Source: Gammaproteobacteria bacterium
GTDB lineage: Bacteria; Pseudomonadota; Gammaproteobacteria; Steroidobacterales; GCA-2729495
Length of the DNA: 34,689 bases
Direction of reading: 5' to 3'
Assembly: GCA_030066665.1 (NCBI GenBank)
Contig: JASJBD010000047.1
Span: 1-34,689, forward strand
Shown here: in pieces, positions 16,698 through 25,451 of the stretch
Layout: every line of letters begins with the position of its first letter
How positions within the stretch are numbered: position 1 is the stretch's first letter
Translations under genes and position numbers: made by a program
The notes under the pieces: generated by a model
What the model saw: the letters and a program-made list of their open reading frames with translations, nothing else
What the model was told of the DNA's origin: nothing
Database searches by the model: none

Positions 16698-17918
16698 CTA
16701 CTCGTTGGTATAGGCATCGAGCACGATTTCCATGCGCTCGAACACGTTGGTCAGGGTCGCCGGATCGGGCAGCGTCGTGATCCGGAAATAATTCCGGTAG
16801 TCCGTATTGAAGCTGCTGCCGGGTGCAACCAGGATGTGCTGCTTCTCGAGCAGGTCCAGCGCGAACGCATTGTCATCGAAATCTGGCAGTTGCGCCGTAT
16901 CGACACCGATAAACGCGTACATGGAACCCGCCGGCGGCACGAGACTGAGGTAGTGACTGCGGGCAACACCATCGATCACGGCGCGGCGCGCCTCGTACAG
17001 GCGGCCACCCGGCGCGACGAGGTCGTGAATGCTCTGGAAACCGCCCAGCGCCGTCTGCACCGCCCATTGCCCCGGCACGTTGCTGCACAGACGCAGCGAC
17101 GCCAGCAAATCCATCGCATCCAGGTAGGGTCCGGCGTGCTCCAGGTCACCGCTGAACGTGACCCAGCCGACCCGGTAGCCGCAGGCCCGATAGACTTTGG
17201 ACAGGCCGCTGAAACTCGCGCAGAGCGTCTCTTTCACCAGCGTGGCCATAGGCACGAATTCAGCCGAGTCGTAAACCATCTGGTCGTAAATCTCATCGCT
17301 GAATACGAGCAGCCGATGCTGTTCCGCGAGCCGGGCAATGCCCTCGAGCATTTCAAGCGTATACACGGCACCGGTCGGGTTGTTGGGATTGATGACCACG
17401 ATGCCACGCGTGCGCGGCGTGATCAGTTTTTCGATCTCGTTGAGGTCGGGTTGAAAAGCGTTTGCCGGCCGGCAGTCATAGTGAACTGGCCGGCCCTCGT
17501 TCAGCGTGACGGTCGCGGTCCACAGCGGATAGTCCGGGCTCGGGATCAGGATTTCGTCACCCGGATCCAGCAGCGCGCGTAATGTCAGATCGATGAGCTC
17601 GCTGACACCGTTACCGACGAATACGTGGTCCGCGCTGACATCCATGATGCCGCGGTCCTGCTGCTGCATCACGACCGCTTCCCGGGCCGGGAAAATCCCT
17701 TTCTGGTGACAATAGCCTTCGGAGCCGCCGAGATTCTCGATCATGGCCAGTCGCATGGTCTCCGGCGTGCGAAAACCGAATGGGCCCGGGTTGCCGATGT
17801 TCAGATACGTGATCTCATAGCCGCGACGCTCCAGTTCCTGGGCGCGATTGGCCAAGCGTCCGCGTATTTCGTAGCGGACGTCATTGAGGGCTTCGCTGGG
17901 TTTGAACGCGTTCGGCAC
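16698..17918 (-). CDS. alaA: Alanine aminotransferase (AlaA-like)
   Basis: PLP-dependent fold-type I aminotransferase that interconverts pyruvate/glutamate and alanine/2-oxoglutarate. It has 406 residues. Characteristic segments are LNIGNPGPFGFRTP (39-52), GYCHQKGIFPAREAV (68-82), PDYPLWTATV (128-137), NPNNPTGAVY (177-186), FSDEIYDQMVYD (206-217) and the PLP lysine Lys241 in SGLSKVYRACGYRVGW. The overall pattern closely follows E. coli AlaA. The start is GTG at 17918: an in-frame stop lies shortly upstream and there is no ATG before residue 55. No ribosome site is evident. A 66-base gap with a GC-rich hairpin separates it from the MFS gene upstream. Confidence 0.9.
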   Translation of the reverse strand: MPNAFKPSEALNDVRYEIRGRLANRAQELERRGYEITYLNIGNPGPFGFRTPETMRLAMIENLGGSEGYCHQKGIFPAREAVVMQQQDRGIMDVSADHVFVGNGVSELIDLTLRALLDPGDEILIPSPDYPLWTATVTLNEGRPVHYDCRPANAFQPDLNEIEKLITPRTRGIVVINPNNPTGAVYTLEMLEGIARLAEQHRLLVFSDEIYDQMVYDSAEFVPMATLVKETLCASFSGLSKVYRACGYRVGWVTFSGDLEHAGPYLDAMDLLASLRLCSNVPGQWAVQTALGGFQSIHDLVAPGGRLYEARRAVIDGVARSHYLSLVPPAGSMYAFIGVDTAQLPDFDDNAFALDLLEKQHILVAPGSSFNTDYRNYFRITTLPDPATLTNVFERMEIVLDAYTNE

Positions 17919-17964
17919 GACAGCTATTGATCGAATAAAACGGGGAGCATAAAGGAATGTCTTG

Positions 17965-17982
17965 CCGGCGCAATGCCGCCGG
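17965..17982 (-). terminator. Hairpin downstream of MFS gene
   Basis: CCGGCG (17965-17970) pairs with CGCCGG (17977-17982) around a six-base loop (CAATGC), two bases after the MFS stop codon on the minus strand. The stem is all G/C. There is no clean U-run after it (AAGACATTCCTTT), so it is a possible terminator or a transcript-stabilising hairpin. Confidence 0.4.
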
Positions 17983-17984
17983 TA

Positions 17985-19220
17985 TCACGCTTCGGCGGGC
18001 GGCCGGAAGCGGGTGGCGAGAACGAGGGCGATAGTGACCAGGACTGCGATCAGGGTAAACGGGATCTTGTACGAGCCGAACTGGTCATACATCAGGCCCG
18101 TCAGGAATGGCCCCATGCCGCCGCCCAAGGTATCCAGCACGGTGATCGTGCCGAGGATCTTGCCCAGGTCATGCACGCCGAAGGTGTCGGCAGCCAGCAG
18201 TTGCAACAGCGTATAGAGACCGCCCCAGCCGCCGCCAACCAGGACGAGCGCGGGCCAGAAGGTCGCTTCATTGGTCCCGATCATCAGCCAGGCACCGACG
18301 GCCATGATGCCCAGTGTGCCGACGAACACCGGCTTGCGGCCGAAACGGTCCGCAAGCACGCCGCTCAGCAGCTTGCCGGCCAGTCCGAGCAAAAACAGCA
18401 CGGTCAGGCCGCTGGCCGCGACCTGCGGCTCGAACCCCTGCTCCCGCATGTGCAGGAACAGATGCGTCAGTAATGCCAGTATGGAATAGAAAGTGAGCAT
18501 CGCGATGCTCGCCAGCAACCAGAAGTTCGTGGTCTTCAGCGCATCCCGGTAGCGCATCCCCTCCATCACCGACTGCGACGCCGCCGCGGTCGACTCGGCG
18601 CCCGGCGGCACCAGTCCCATATCGGCGGGCTTTTCGCGCATTACGAATAACACCAGCGGAATGAGCAATAACGGAATGCCCGCCGTGTAAACGAACGCGG
18701 TGCGCCACCCGAATTCGGCGACCAGCCAGGCGTTCAGCTGCGGCAAGGCGGCGTTGCCGAGGCTGGTACCGGCGACCGTGATGCCCAGGGCAAGTCCGCG
18801 GTTCTTCACGAACCATTTGCTGACGATCATGACGTTGACGACGAGCCCGGCGCAGGCCAGGGACATCGCGATCAGCACGTGAATGGCATAGATGTCGCCC
18901 ATCGAGGCGATCTTGGAATACAGGTAATTCGCGCCCGCCAGCAACACGAACCCGACCACCATGAGCGGGCGGACCCCGATGCGATCCGCGATCGCGCCGA
19001 TTAGTGGTGCCAGCAACCCGCTGCCCAGCAGCGTAATCGTGTCGCGGAACTTCAGTGCGCCACGCAGACCCTCATCGCCCTCCACGGTCGCCAGATACGC
19101 GAGCAGCTCCTCGTCAAACACGGTCAGCCCGGCCAGCGTCATGCCATTGGTAATCCACATGATTACCAGGGAACAGATGGCTATGACCCAGCCGTAATAG
19201 AAACCTTTGGTGTCGCCCAC
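17985..19220 (-). CDS. MFS transporter, monocarboxylate/oxalate-formate type
   Basis: Predicted 12-helix inner-membrane carrier of 411 residues. The loop GAIADRIGVRPLM (about 75-87) is the MFS motif A between helices 2 and 3, and its repeat GVLADRFGRKPVFVG occurs in the second half. KWFVKNRGLALGI and REKPADMGLVPPG are typical of the monocarboxylate and oxalate:formate antiporter branch. The substrate is probably a small organic acid, but the sequence does not say which. It starts with GTG at 19220 preceded by GGAG eight bases upstream. It is divergent from the VOC gene across a 135-base gap. Confidence 0.8.
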   Translation of the reverse strand: MGDTKGFYYGWVIAICSLVIMWITNGMTLAGLTVFDEELLAYLATVEGDEGLRGALKFRDTITLLGSGLLAPLIGAIADRIGVRPLMVVGFVLLAGANYLYSKIASMGDIYAIHVLIAMSLACAGLVVNVMIVSKWFVKNRGLALGITVAGTSLGNAALPQLNAWLVAEFGWRTAFVYTAGIPLLLIPLVLFVMREKPADMGLVPPGAESTAAASQSVMEGMRYRDALKTTNFWLLASIAMLTFYSILALLTHLFLHMREQGFEPQVAASGLTVLFLLGLAGKLLSGVLADRFGRKPVFVGTLGIMAVGAWLMIGTNEATFWPALVLVGGGWGGLYTLLQLLAADTFGVHDLGKILGTITVLDTLGGGMGPFLTGLMYDQFGSYKIPFTLIAVLVTIALVLATRFRPPAEA

Positions 19221-19355
19221 CCGGTTCGCTCCGCATCAGCGCAATGGCCCGGAAACATACCGGATAAGCGGTAACGACCCAAGCCTCGATAGCCGCGCCG
19301 CGATGAAGGCCTTAGAATCAGTCGGCTTCCGATCATCAGCCCCGAGGGCAAGCGC

Positions 19356-20228
19356 ATGCTCAAATCGATTCTGGTCGTGACCATTACTGTCGCTCAGCTC
19401 AATCCGGTCGAAACCGCCTGGCAGGAGTATCTGGATTACCGCAGCGTCGACCGTGGCACGGTCAGCGAGGCCGCCGCGACGGTATGGGGTGCGCCGGCGG
19501 CCGCGGGCCAACCGTTCCTGATCATGCAGGCGGAGAGCGAGGACCCGGCGCTGATTCGTTTCGTGGAAGCGCCGGACGTCGAGGGCTACGCGCCGATGAC
19601 GACCTTTGGCTGGAACGCGACCGAGCTGCTCGTTAAAGATCCGGACGCGGTGGCCGAACGGCTGGAAGATTCCCCGTTCGAGATTATCGGTCCACCGTAT
19701 GACCTGTGGGATGCACCCAATGCGCCGCGGGCGATGCAGGCCGTTGGGCCGGGTCAGGAGCTTTTGTATCTGACCTGGAATGCCAATTTCGAGATCCTCA
19801 CGCCGATCGATCGGGTGTTCATCATGGTGGTCGGCGGACCATCGATGGATGCGTTCCGCGATTTCTATGGCGAACGTCTCGGCCTGACCGTGGGTGAATC
19901 CACTGCCTTCAAGATCAGCATCATCTCACGCGCCATGGGCTTGCCCGACGAAACAACGTACCCACTCGCAGTTGCCCCCGTGTCGCCGCGCTTTCTGATT
20001 GAGCTGGATGAATACCCGGACGCGGCCGTGCCGCGGCCACGTGCAGAAGGTGCGTTGCCGCCCGGCATTGCAATGGTGGGTTTCGCCGTCGAGGACATCG
20101 GCCTGTTCGACGTCGACTGGCGCGCCAGTCCGGCGGCACTCGAGGAATCGCCCTACAACGGTCGGCGCGTGGGTGTGCTGGTCGGACCGGCGGGCGAATG
20201 GATCGAGTTGATCGAGTCTAGTCCCTGA
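19356..20228 (+). CDS. VOC (glyoxalase-fold) family protein
   Basis: Cytoplasmic protein of 290 residues with the layout of two vicinal-oxygen-chelate modules: PVETAWQEYLDYRSVDRG with FLIMQAESEDPALIRFVE (about 17-72), and IDRVFIMVVGGPSMDAFRDFYGERLGLTV with GIAMVGFAVEDIGLFDVD and GPAGEWIELIE at the end (about 150-288). Such proteins are metal-dependent dioxygenases, lyases or isomerases, or binding proteins; the substrate is unknown. GAGGG lies eight bases before the ATG. The first module looks divergent and some metal ligands may be missing. The stop codon overlaps the convergent unknown gene by 11 bases. Its MFS neighbour might import a shared substrate; this is only inferred from position. 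Confidence 0.65.
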   Translation: MLKSILVVTITVAQLNPVETAWQEYLDYRSVDRGTVSEAAATVWGAPAAAGQPFLIMQAESEDPALIRFVEAPDVEGYAPMTTFGWNATELLVKDPDAVAERLEDSPFEIIGPPYDLWDAPNAPRAMQAVGPGQELLYLTWNANFEILTPIDRVFIMVVGGPSMDAFRDFYGERLGLTVGESTAFKISIISRAMGLPDETTYPLAVAPVSPRFLIELDEYPDAAVPRPRAEGALPPGIAMVGFAVEDIGLFDVDWRASPAALEESPYNGRRVGVLVGPAGEWIELIESSP

Positions 20229-20976
20229 GACCGGGCGCGCCGGTATCGTCGTGGTGGAGCTCCACGAGTTCGTAGTGCGTCTGCATGTACCCCGCCGCGC
20301 CGGCTTTCAGCAGGATGTAGTCATCGTCGTTCGTGCACCACACGTCATACGGGGGGTGTTCCTGCGGTAGTCCCGGCGATGACACCATGCGGAAATGCAG
20401 CGCATCAAACTTGCCCGCCTCGATCTCTATGGCCTCTTCGCCAACATATTCAATGCCCATGCCGATCCGAAACATCATCGGCCCGGTCGCGCCGCGATGA
20501 TCCGGCGAACAGAGCAACATCTCGTCGACACCCTGCACGCCTGGACCCTTGGTGCGATCGAACAACCGCATGTGCCACGCGTCACAGGCAATGGCATGGT
20601 TCTGGAACGTCTTCAGCCTGCCGCTGGTTTCCATGCGTTGTGTGACGCGCCCATCGAGTGATGTGTAGGTTTCGCACTCTGCGAAATCCGGTCCGAAGCG
20701 AAACCAGCCACTGCCCATGAATTTGTCGTCGACGGTGAGCCGCACGAAACAATCGATCGGATACCAGTCCGGATCGAGGCTGTAGGTTGCGTCACGCATC
20801 ACACTCGGGCGATCGTCGATTTCCGAATGCACGACAATCGTGCGGCTGCCGTCGGCGTGGATATTGATCATGAAATACTCGCGCCCGCGTTCCTGGTCCA
20901 ATCGGTCGGGCTTCTTGCTGGTGTAGCGAATGCTGCCCCGAATGGAGCGATGATCTCGTTGCAGAATGTCATTCAT
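20218..20976 (-). CDS. Unknown protein, 252 residues (DUF3108-like C-terminal pattern)
   Basis: I do not recognise a named function. No signal peptide or membrane helix is evident, so it is probably cytoplasmic. It is rich in acidic and aromatic residues. The C-terminal third (EIEAGKFDALHFRM, then YDVWCTNDDDYILLKA and a YMQTHYELVEL end) resembles beta-barrel proteins of the DUF3108/DUF6134 type. It is the last gene of an operon with the sulfurtransferase and DUF6491 genes: its ATG overlaps the DUF6491 stop (ATGA), and GAAGGAAA lies upstream. Its 3' end overlaps the convergent VOC gene by 11 bases. Confidence 0.7.
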   Translation of the reverse strand: MNDILQRDHRSIRGSIRYTSKKPDRLDQERGREYFMINIHADGSRTIVVHSEIDDRPSVMRDATYSLDPDWYPIDCFVRLTVDDKFMGSGWFRFGPDFAECETYTSLDGRVTQRMETSGRLKTFQNHAIACDAWHMRLFDRTKGPGVQGVDEMLLCSPDHRGATGPMMFRIGMGIEYVGEEAIEIEAGKFDALHFRMVSSPGLPQEHPPYDVWCTNDDDYILLKAGAAGYMQTHYELVELHHDDTGAPGLRD

Positions 20977-21503
20977 GGGTCGAGTGTTTCCTTCTCGTTG
21001 GCTGTGTCGTCAGTTTCGTTGGCGTCTTCGAGGGTTTCGAATACTGCCGTTATCTCGGTGCTTGGTTCGACGAGGATCCGGGCATCGGCCTCGGCACGCA
21101 GTACGTCTACTTCCGCCCCATCCAGGCGGCGCACGTCGGCCAACAGGTAACCGATCGCGGGCGCGCTGTGGAAGTGTAGTCGCTCGCCGGCATGTCCGCA
21201 GATGCGGCCGTTGCGGGTCTCGAAACCAATGCTGTCAGCGCTGCGGAGACCGGGCGAAGGCGGCGTGATTCGCACCAGGAACGCATGTTTATCATTCGGC
21301 GCAAGCACGATCACGCGGCTCTGGTCGAGCACCCTGAAGTCCACGACATCGCGCGACTCGAAGCACCCGGGCTCACCCAAAGGTTGCGGCGCAGGATCGT
21401 CCGCGGCCCCAGCGTCAGTAGCTAACGAAGTCAAGCCGGTGGTTGCCCAAATAAACCGCAACGTGGCCACCACGACCAAAGAACCCCGGCGATTAGCGAT
21501 CAT
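20973..21503 (-). CDS. DUF6491 family exported protein
   Basis: Small protein of 176 residues with a probable signal peptide (GSLVVVATLRFIWATTGLTSL followed by a candidate cleavage near ATDAGA/ADD). The mature part shows a CFESRDVVDFRVLDQSRVIVL segment, KHAFLVRI and NGRICGHAGERLHF, the pattern of the DUF6491 family of gammaproteobacterial proteins with two conserved cysteines (near 47 and 102). Function unknown. The acidic tail (EDANETDDTANEKETLDP) is low complexity. Its ATG directly abuts the sulfurtransferase stop (TGA then ATG, no gap). Confidence 0.7.
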   Translation of the reverse strand: MIANRRGSLVVVATLRFIWATTGLTSLATDAGAADDPAPQPLGEPGCFESRDVVDFRVLDQSRVIVLAPNDKHAFLVRITPPSPGLRSADSIGFETRNGRICGHAGERLHFHSAPAIGYLLADVRRLDGAEVDVLRAEADARILVEPSTEITAVFETLEDANETDDTANEKETLDP

Positions 21504-22355
21504 TCAGCCACTCGCCACTGGACGTGTCGGGTCGCTGATCCAATCGGACCACGATCCCGTGTACAACGCCGGCAACGGCAACCCTGCATGCGCCATCGCC
21601 AGCACGCTATGACAGGCTGACACTCCCGATCCACACATGATCGCCAGGTTCGCGTCAGCAGTACCGCCAATTGCTGCCATGTAGTGTTCGCGCAGTTCAT
21701 CGGCCGGCCGAAAGCGTTGTTCACCATCGAGATTGCCGGTTAACGGCAGGTTGATGGCGCCGGGTACATGACCGGCCACTTTGTCGAGTGGCTCTGTTTG
21801 CCCGCTGAAGCGCTCCGGCGCCCGCACATCGATCAGGGTCAGTTCCTGGCGACGCAGACCCGCGGCGACCTGCGCTGCGTCGATCACTGGCATCGCCCCC
21901 GGGCGCGCGTTGTATTCCGTTGGCCCGATCTCGGGCTCGGCGCTCGTGACCGGCAGGCGGCGCGCAGTCCAGGCCGGGAATCCACCATCCAGTACAGCCA
22001 CCGCATCGTGCCCCAGCCAGCGCAGCAGCCACCACAGGCGACCGGCCATCATGCCGCCGATGTCGTCGTAGACCACCACCTGGGTCTGCTGCCCGATGCC
22101 CCAGGACCCGAGCCGGCCCACGAGCGTATCCGGATCAGGTAACGGGTGTCGGCCACCGCGGCCGTCCGCGTGGAGCGGCGCCGACAAGTCGGCCTCCAGG
22201 TCGGCAAACACGGCCCCGGGAACATGTTGCGCCTGCCATGCCCGTCGTCCGGCCGCCGGGTCCGACAGATCGAATCGGCAATCCACGATTCGCCAGGCGT
22301 CATTATCGAGTTCTGCGGCCAGCTCATCGGGCGTAATCAGGGTCGTGTAGCTCAT
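21504..22355 (-). CDS. sseA: 3-mercaptopyruvate sulfurtransferase (SseA-like, tandem rhodanese)
   Basis: Two-domain rhodanese of 283 residues that transfers sulfur from 3-mercaptopyruvate or thiosulfate to an acceptor. The N-terminal inactive domain carries IVDCRFDLSDP (23-33) and HVPGAVFADLEADLS; the C-terminal catalytic domain carries LIDVRAPERFSG (174-185), HVPGAINLP and the active loop CGSGVSACHS with nucleophile Cys241. The CGSGV(S/T)A loop is the mercaptopyruvate-preferring form. It heads a three-gene operon and is divergent from etfBA across 110 bases. Confidence 0.9.
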   Translation of the reverse strand: MSYTTLITPDELAAELDNDAWRIVDCRFDLSDPAAGRRAWQAQHVPGAVFADLEADLSAPLHADGRGGRHPLPDPDTLVGRLGSWGIGQQTQVVVYDDIGGMMAGRLWWLLRWLGHDAVAVLDGGFPAWTARRLPVTSAEPEIGPTEYNARPGAMPVIDAAQVAAGLRRQELTLIDVRAPERFSGQTEPLDKVAGHVPGAINLPLTGNLDGEQRFRPADELREHYMAAIGGTADANLAIMCGSGVSACHSVLAMAHAGLPLPALYTGSWSDWISDPTRPVASG

Positions 22356-22379
22356 ATCGCTCTGCGCGGCGGATTATGC

Positions 22380-22406
22380 GACAAGCGCTGCGGATCGCGG
22401 CTTGTC
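22380..22406. promoter_or_regulatory. Inverted repeat between sseA and etfB
   Basis: GACAAGC (22380-22386) and GCTTGTC (22400-22406) form a perfect seven-base inverted repeat with a 13-base spacer in the divergent gap between sseA and etfB. The spacing would suit a dimeric regulator, but no promoter boxes are clear enough to place it. Confidence 0.3.
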
Positions 22407-22465
22407 ATGGCCGTTGATGTTGCACGAAAATATCACGTTTGCGCCCGCAACTCCGGATAACAACG

Positions 22466-23218
22466 ATGCAGAAAATTCTCGTATGCCTCAAGCGTGTCGT
22501 TGACTACAACGTGCGAATTCGGGTCAAGCCTGACGGCACTGGCGTGGTCACCGACGGGGTAAAGATGAGCATTAACCCGTTCGATGAAATCGCGCTCGAG
22601 GAAGCCTTGCGCATTCGCGAACGCGGTGATGCGAGCGAGGTCATCGCTTTGTCGATTGGCACGGACGATAGCCAGCAACAACTGCGGACCGGGCTTGCCA
22701 TGGGCGCAGATCGCGCCATTCTGGTGCAAACGGATGGCGAGGTCGAACCACTGGGTGCGGCGCGCGCGATCCTTAAAGTCATCGAAAAAGAGTCTCCCGA
22801 CCTGGTCATCCTGGGGAAACAGGCGATCGATGACGACTGCAACCAGACCGGGCAAATGCTGGCGGCGCTCTGGGATCGACCGCAGGCAACGTTCGCATCG
22901 AAACTCGAATTTGCCGATGGCAAAGTCACCGCCACGCGCGAGGTCGACGCCGGACTGGAAGTCATCGAAGTTGACCTGCCGGCCGTCGTGACGACGGATC
23001 TCCGGCTGAACGAGCCTCGCTACGTCAAACTGCCGGACATCATGAAAGCAAAGAAGAAACCGCTGGAGAGTATTCCGGTTGCAGACTTGGGCGCCGAGAT
23101 CGCGCCACAGCTTTCCAGCAGCGCTTACGAGCCCCCCTCAGGGCGATCACGCGGAATCATGGTCAATGACGCCGCGGAGCTGGTTTCAGCGCTACGCGAT
23201 AAAGGTCTGATCGAATAA
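22466..23218 (+). CDS. etfB: Electron transfer flavoprotein beta subunit (EtfB)
   Basis: Smaller ETF subunit of 250 residues, binding AMP and forming a heterodimer with EtfA that takes electrons from acyl-CoA and other flavin dehydrogenases to ETF-ubiquinone oxidoreductase. Diagnostic segments are ILVCLKRVVDYNVRIRV at the start, MSINPFDEIALEEALRIRE (about 35-53), GADRAIL, ILGKQAIDDDCNQTGQMLA (about 122-140), and the recognition-loop region DLRLNEPRYVKLPDIMKAKKKP. The ATG at 22466 is used rather than an upstream in-frame ATG that would add nine residues unlike the family. It is followed by etfA 29 bases later. Confidence 0.96.
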   Translation: MQKILVCLKRVVDYNVRIRVKPDGTGVVTDGVKMSINPFDEIALEEALRIRERGDASEVIALSIGTDDSQQQLRTGLAMGADRAILVQTDGEVEPLGAARAILKVIEKESPDLVILGKQAIDDDCNQTGQMLAALWDRPQATFASKLEFADGKVTATREVDAGLEVIEVDLPAVVTTDLRLNEPRYVKLPDIMKAKKKPLESIPVADLGAEIAPQLSSSAYEPPSGRSRGIMVNDAAELVSALRDKGLIE

Positions 23219-23247
23219 GCCCGCCGGATGTGACGGAGACGAGATTG

Positions 23248-24195
23248 ATGAGCAAAATTCTGATCATTGCCGAGCACAACGGCAGCGAATTGAACCCGAG
23301 CACGGCCAAGTGCGTCAGCTGTGCCAGTGACATGTCAGCCGAGGCGATCGATATTGTCGTGCTGGCCGACGGAGCCGGCGCGATTGCCACGGCGGCCGCG
23401 GCCATCGAAAGCGTGAGTCGTGTGCTGACCGTGGACCGGGCCGACAACGCGGCGCCGCTCGCGGCGGTGCTGGCGCCGCAGATCGCAGCGCTCGCTGAGT
23501 CCTATGACTGTGTGCTTGCGCCATCGACGACTTTTGGCAAGGACATCTTGCCGCGCGCGGCCGCGCTGCTCGGCGTTGGCCAGATCAGCGACATTATGGC
23601 TGTGCTCGGGCCCCGGCAATTCAAGCGTCCGATTTATGCCGGCAATGCCATCGTCACGGTGGATGTCCCGGCGGGCATGAAGATCGTTGCCACGGTACGG
23701 GTAGCTTCGTACCGCGCGGCCGCAGATGCCGCCAGTCCGGCACCGATCGAGGCGGCGGACGTTGACGCGGCCATTCCGACGCACACGCGCTTCGTCGAAC
23801 TGCAATCGGGCAGCAGCGACCGGCCGGACCTGCAAACCGCGCGGCGAGTCGTGTCCGGCGGGCGCGGGGTCGGCAGCGAGGCGAACTTCGAAATCATCTA
23901 CTCGCTGGCCGACAAACTGGGTGCCGGCGTGGGCGCGTCGCGCGCGGCGGTGGATGCGGGCTTCGTGCCGAATGATATGCAGGTCGGCCAGACCGGCAAG
24001 ATCATTGCGCCCGAGCTCTACATGGCATTCGGCATATCTGGTGCAATTCAGCATCTGACCGGCATCAAGGATGCCGGCACGATCGTCGCGGTAAACAAGG
24101 ATGCGGAGGCGCCCATCTTCGAGATCGCCGACATCGGTCTCGTCGGCGACCTGTTCCAGGTGATTCCGGAACTCGACAAGGCGCTCGGCGGCTGA
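23248..24195 (+). CDS. etfA: Electron transfer flavoprotein alpha subunit (EtfA)
   Basis: Larger ETF subunit of 315 residues, which binds the redox-active FAD. The C-terminal FAD domain shows VVSGGRGVGS (about 200-209), GFVPNDMQVGQTGKIIAPELY, AFGISGAIQHLTGIKDAG and VAVNKDAEAPIFEIADIGLVGDL, all highly conserved. The ATG at 23248 with GGAG/GAGA upstream is preferred over an in-frame upstream ATG. The ETF-ubiquinone oxidoreductase gene is not in the window. Acts in fatty acid or amino acid oxidation in the cytoplasm. Confidence 0.96.
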   Translation: MSKILIIAEHNGSELNPSTAKCVSCASDMSAEAIDIVVLADGAGAIATAAAAIESVSRVLTVDRADNAAPLAAVLAPQIAALAESYDCVLAPSTTFGKDILPRAAALLGVGQISDIMAVLGPRQFKRPIYAGNAIVTVDVPAGMKIVATVRVASYRAAADAASPAPIEAADVDAAIPTHTRFVELQSGSSDRPDLQTARRVVSGGRGVGSEANFEIIYSLADKLGAGVGASRAAVDAGFVPNDMQVGQTGKIIAPELYMAFGISGAIQHLTGIKDAGTIVAVNKDAEAPIFEIADIGLVGDLFQVIPELDKALGG

Positions 24196-24224
24196 CGCCG
24201 CCCTCTCGCCGGACTCTATTGCCG

Positions 24225-25430
24225 ATGTCGTCGTCCGCCGGCAGCGGCATCCGCGCACCAGTACTGTTGCTGGGACTGGCCAGCGCCCTGTCGCCGTTTG
24301 GCATGGTCGTCGTAGTTCCGACTCTCGCGGAATTTGGCCGTCTCTACCAAATCGATTACGTCGACGTGCAATTCCTGATTTCGGCGTACCTGTTCGGACT
24401 TGGCGTTGCCCAACCGTTCGCCGGCTGGCTCTGTGATCGCCTCGGTCGGCGGCCGGTCATGCTGGGGGGATTCGCCGTTTTCGTACTCGCGAGCCTGGCG
24501 TGCGCGCTCGTGCGCGAGTTCGACACATTGATACTGATGCGCCTGCTGCAGGCCGCCGGCGTGAGCGTTGGCACCATTGCCAGCCGCGCTATCGTCCGCG
24601 ATACGCACGACGAGGCCGGCACGGCGCAGACCATGGCGGTAATTGCGGCTGCGATGGGAATTGCACCCGTACTCGGTCCCGTCGCCGGTGGTTTGATCAG
24701 CGATGCATTCGGGCCGCAAGCCGTGTTCATTGCGAGCGCGACGCTGGGTGTGCTGGTTTGGTTACGTATTCTGGCTCGCCTGCCCGAAACCCGACCCGCC
24801 GGCCTGGTCGGCGCCGGCGGCTGGAGTCATTTTCTGCGTGACTACCGCGCCCTGCTCGGTTCGCGGGTGTTCATGGGTTACACACTCATGTTCGGCACGG
24901 TACAGGGTGGCTTCTTCGTGTTCCTCGCCGTCGGCGCGGCGGTATTCGAGAACGACCTGGGCGTCGATCAGCGCGGTTTCGGACTGATCTGGGGGTTGCT
25001 GGCCATTGCCTACGTCATCGGCGCTGCCATTGCATCGCGCCTGACGCCGCGCGTGGGTCATCACCGCATGCTGCAGTACGGGTTAATTCTGACAGCCAGC
25101 AGCAGCCTCGGCATTCTGGCGCTGGAACTGGCGGCCGGAATTAGCCTGGCATCGCTGACCGTGCTCCTCGCACTGCTGACGTCAGCCAGTGGCCTGGTCA
25201 TTCCGGGTTCGATGGCCGGTGCCGTCAGCTACCGACCGGATATCGCCGGCACCAGCTCCGGTCTGTCCAGTGCGTTGGGTCTCGTGCTGAGCGGCGCTTT
25301 CACGATCCTGTCGGGTTCACTGTACGACGGCCGATTCCTGGTCGTCGCCAGCCTGATCGCGCTGGCCGGCGTGCTGACGGCGCTGACGGGGCTAATGGTG
25401 CGCCGCCAGGGCGACCGGACGACCGCCTGA
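24225..25430 (+). CDS. MFS efflux transporter, Bcr/CflA type
   Basis: Predicted 12-helix drug:proton antiporter-like carrier of 401 residues. It has WLCDRLGRRPVMLGG (MFS motif A, about 67-81), the RLLQAAGVSVGTIASRAIVRD segment (motif B-like, about 106-126) and GIAPVLGPVAGGLI (motif C, efflux-type, about 144-157), which together mark the Bcr/CflA/DHA1 branch. The substrate is unknown. The ATG at 24225 is used; a TTG two codons upstream is also possible. No ribosome site is clear. It follows etfA by 29 bases but is functionally unrelated. Confidence 0.85.
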   Translation: MSSSAGSGIRAPVLLLGLASALSPFGMVVVVPTLAEFGRLYQIDYVDVQFLISAYLFGLGVAQPFAGWLCDRLGRRPVMLGGFAVFVLASLACALVREFDTLILMRLLQAAGVSVGTIASRAIVRDTHDEAGTAQTMAVIAAAMGIAPVLGPVAGGLISDAFGPQAVFIASATLGVLVWLRILARLPETRPAGLVGAGGWSHFLRDYRALLGSRVFMGYTLMFGTVQGGFFVFLAVGAAVFENDLGVDQRGFGLIWGLLAIAYVIGAAIASRLTPRVGHHRMLQYGLILTASSSLGILALELAAGISLASLTVLLALLTSASGLVIPGSMAGAVSYRPDIAGTSSGLSSALGLVLSGAFTILSGSLYDGRFLVVASLIALAGVLTALTGLMVRRQGDRTTA

Positions 25431-25451
25431 CGACAGCTCGCGATCAGCAGA

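Noticed and set aside
22439-22465. Upstream in-frame ATG for etfB
   Set aside because: The added residues do not match EtfB, whose N terminus is the MQKILVCLKR type at 22466.
23335-24258. 307-residue minus-strand open frame opposite etfA
   Set aside because: Shadow of the conserved etfA reading frame on the other strand, no family resemblance.
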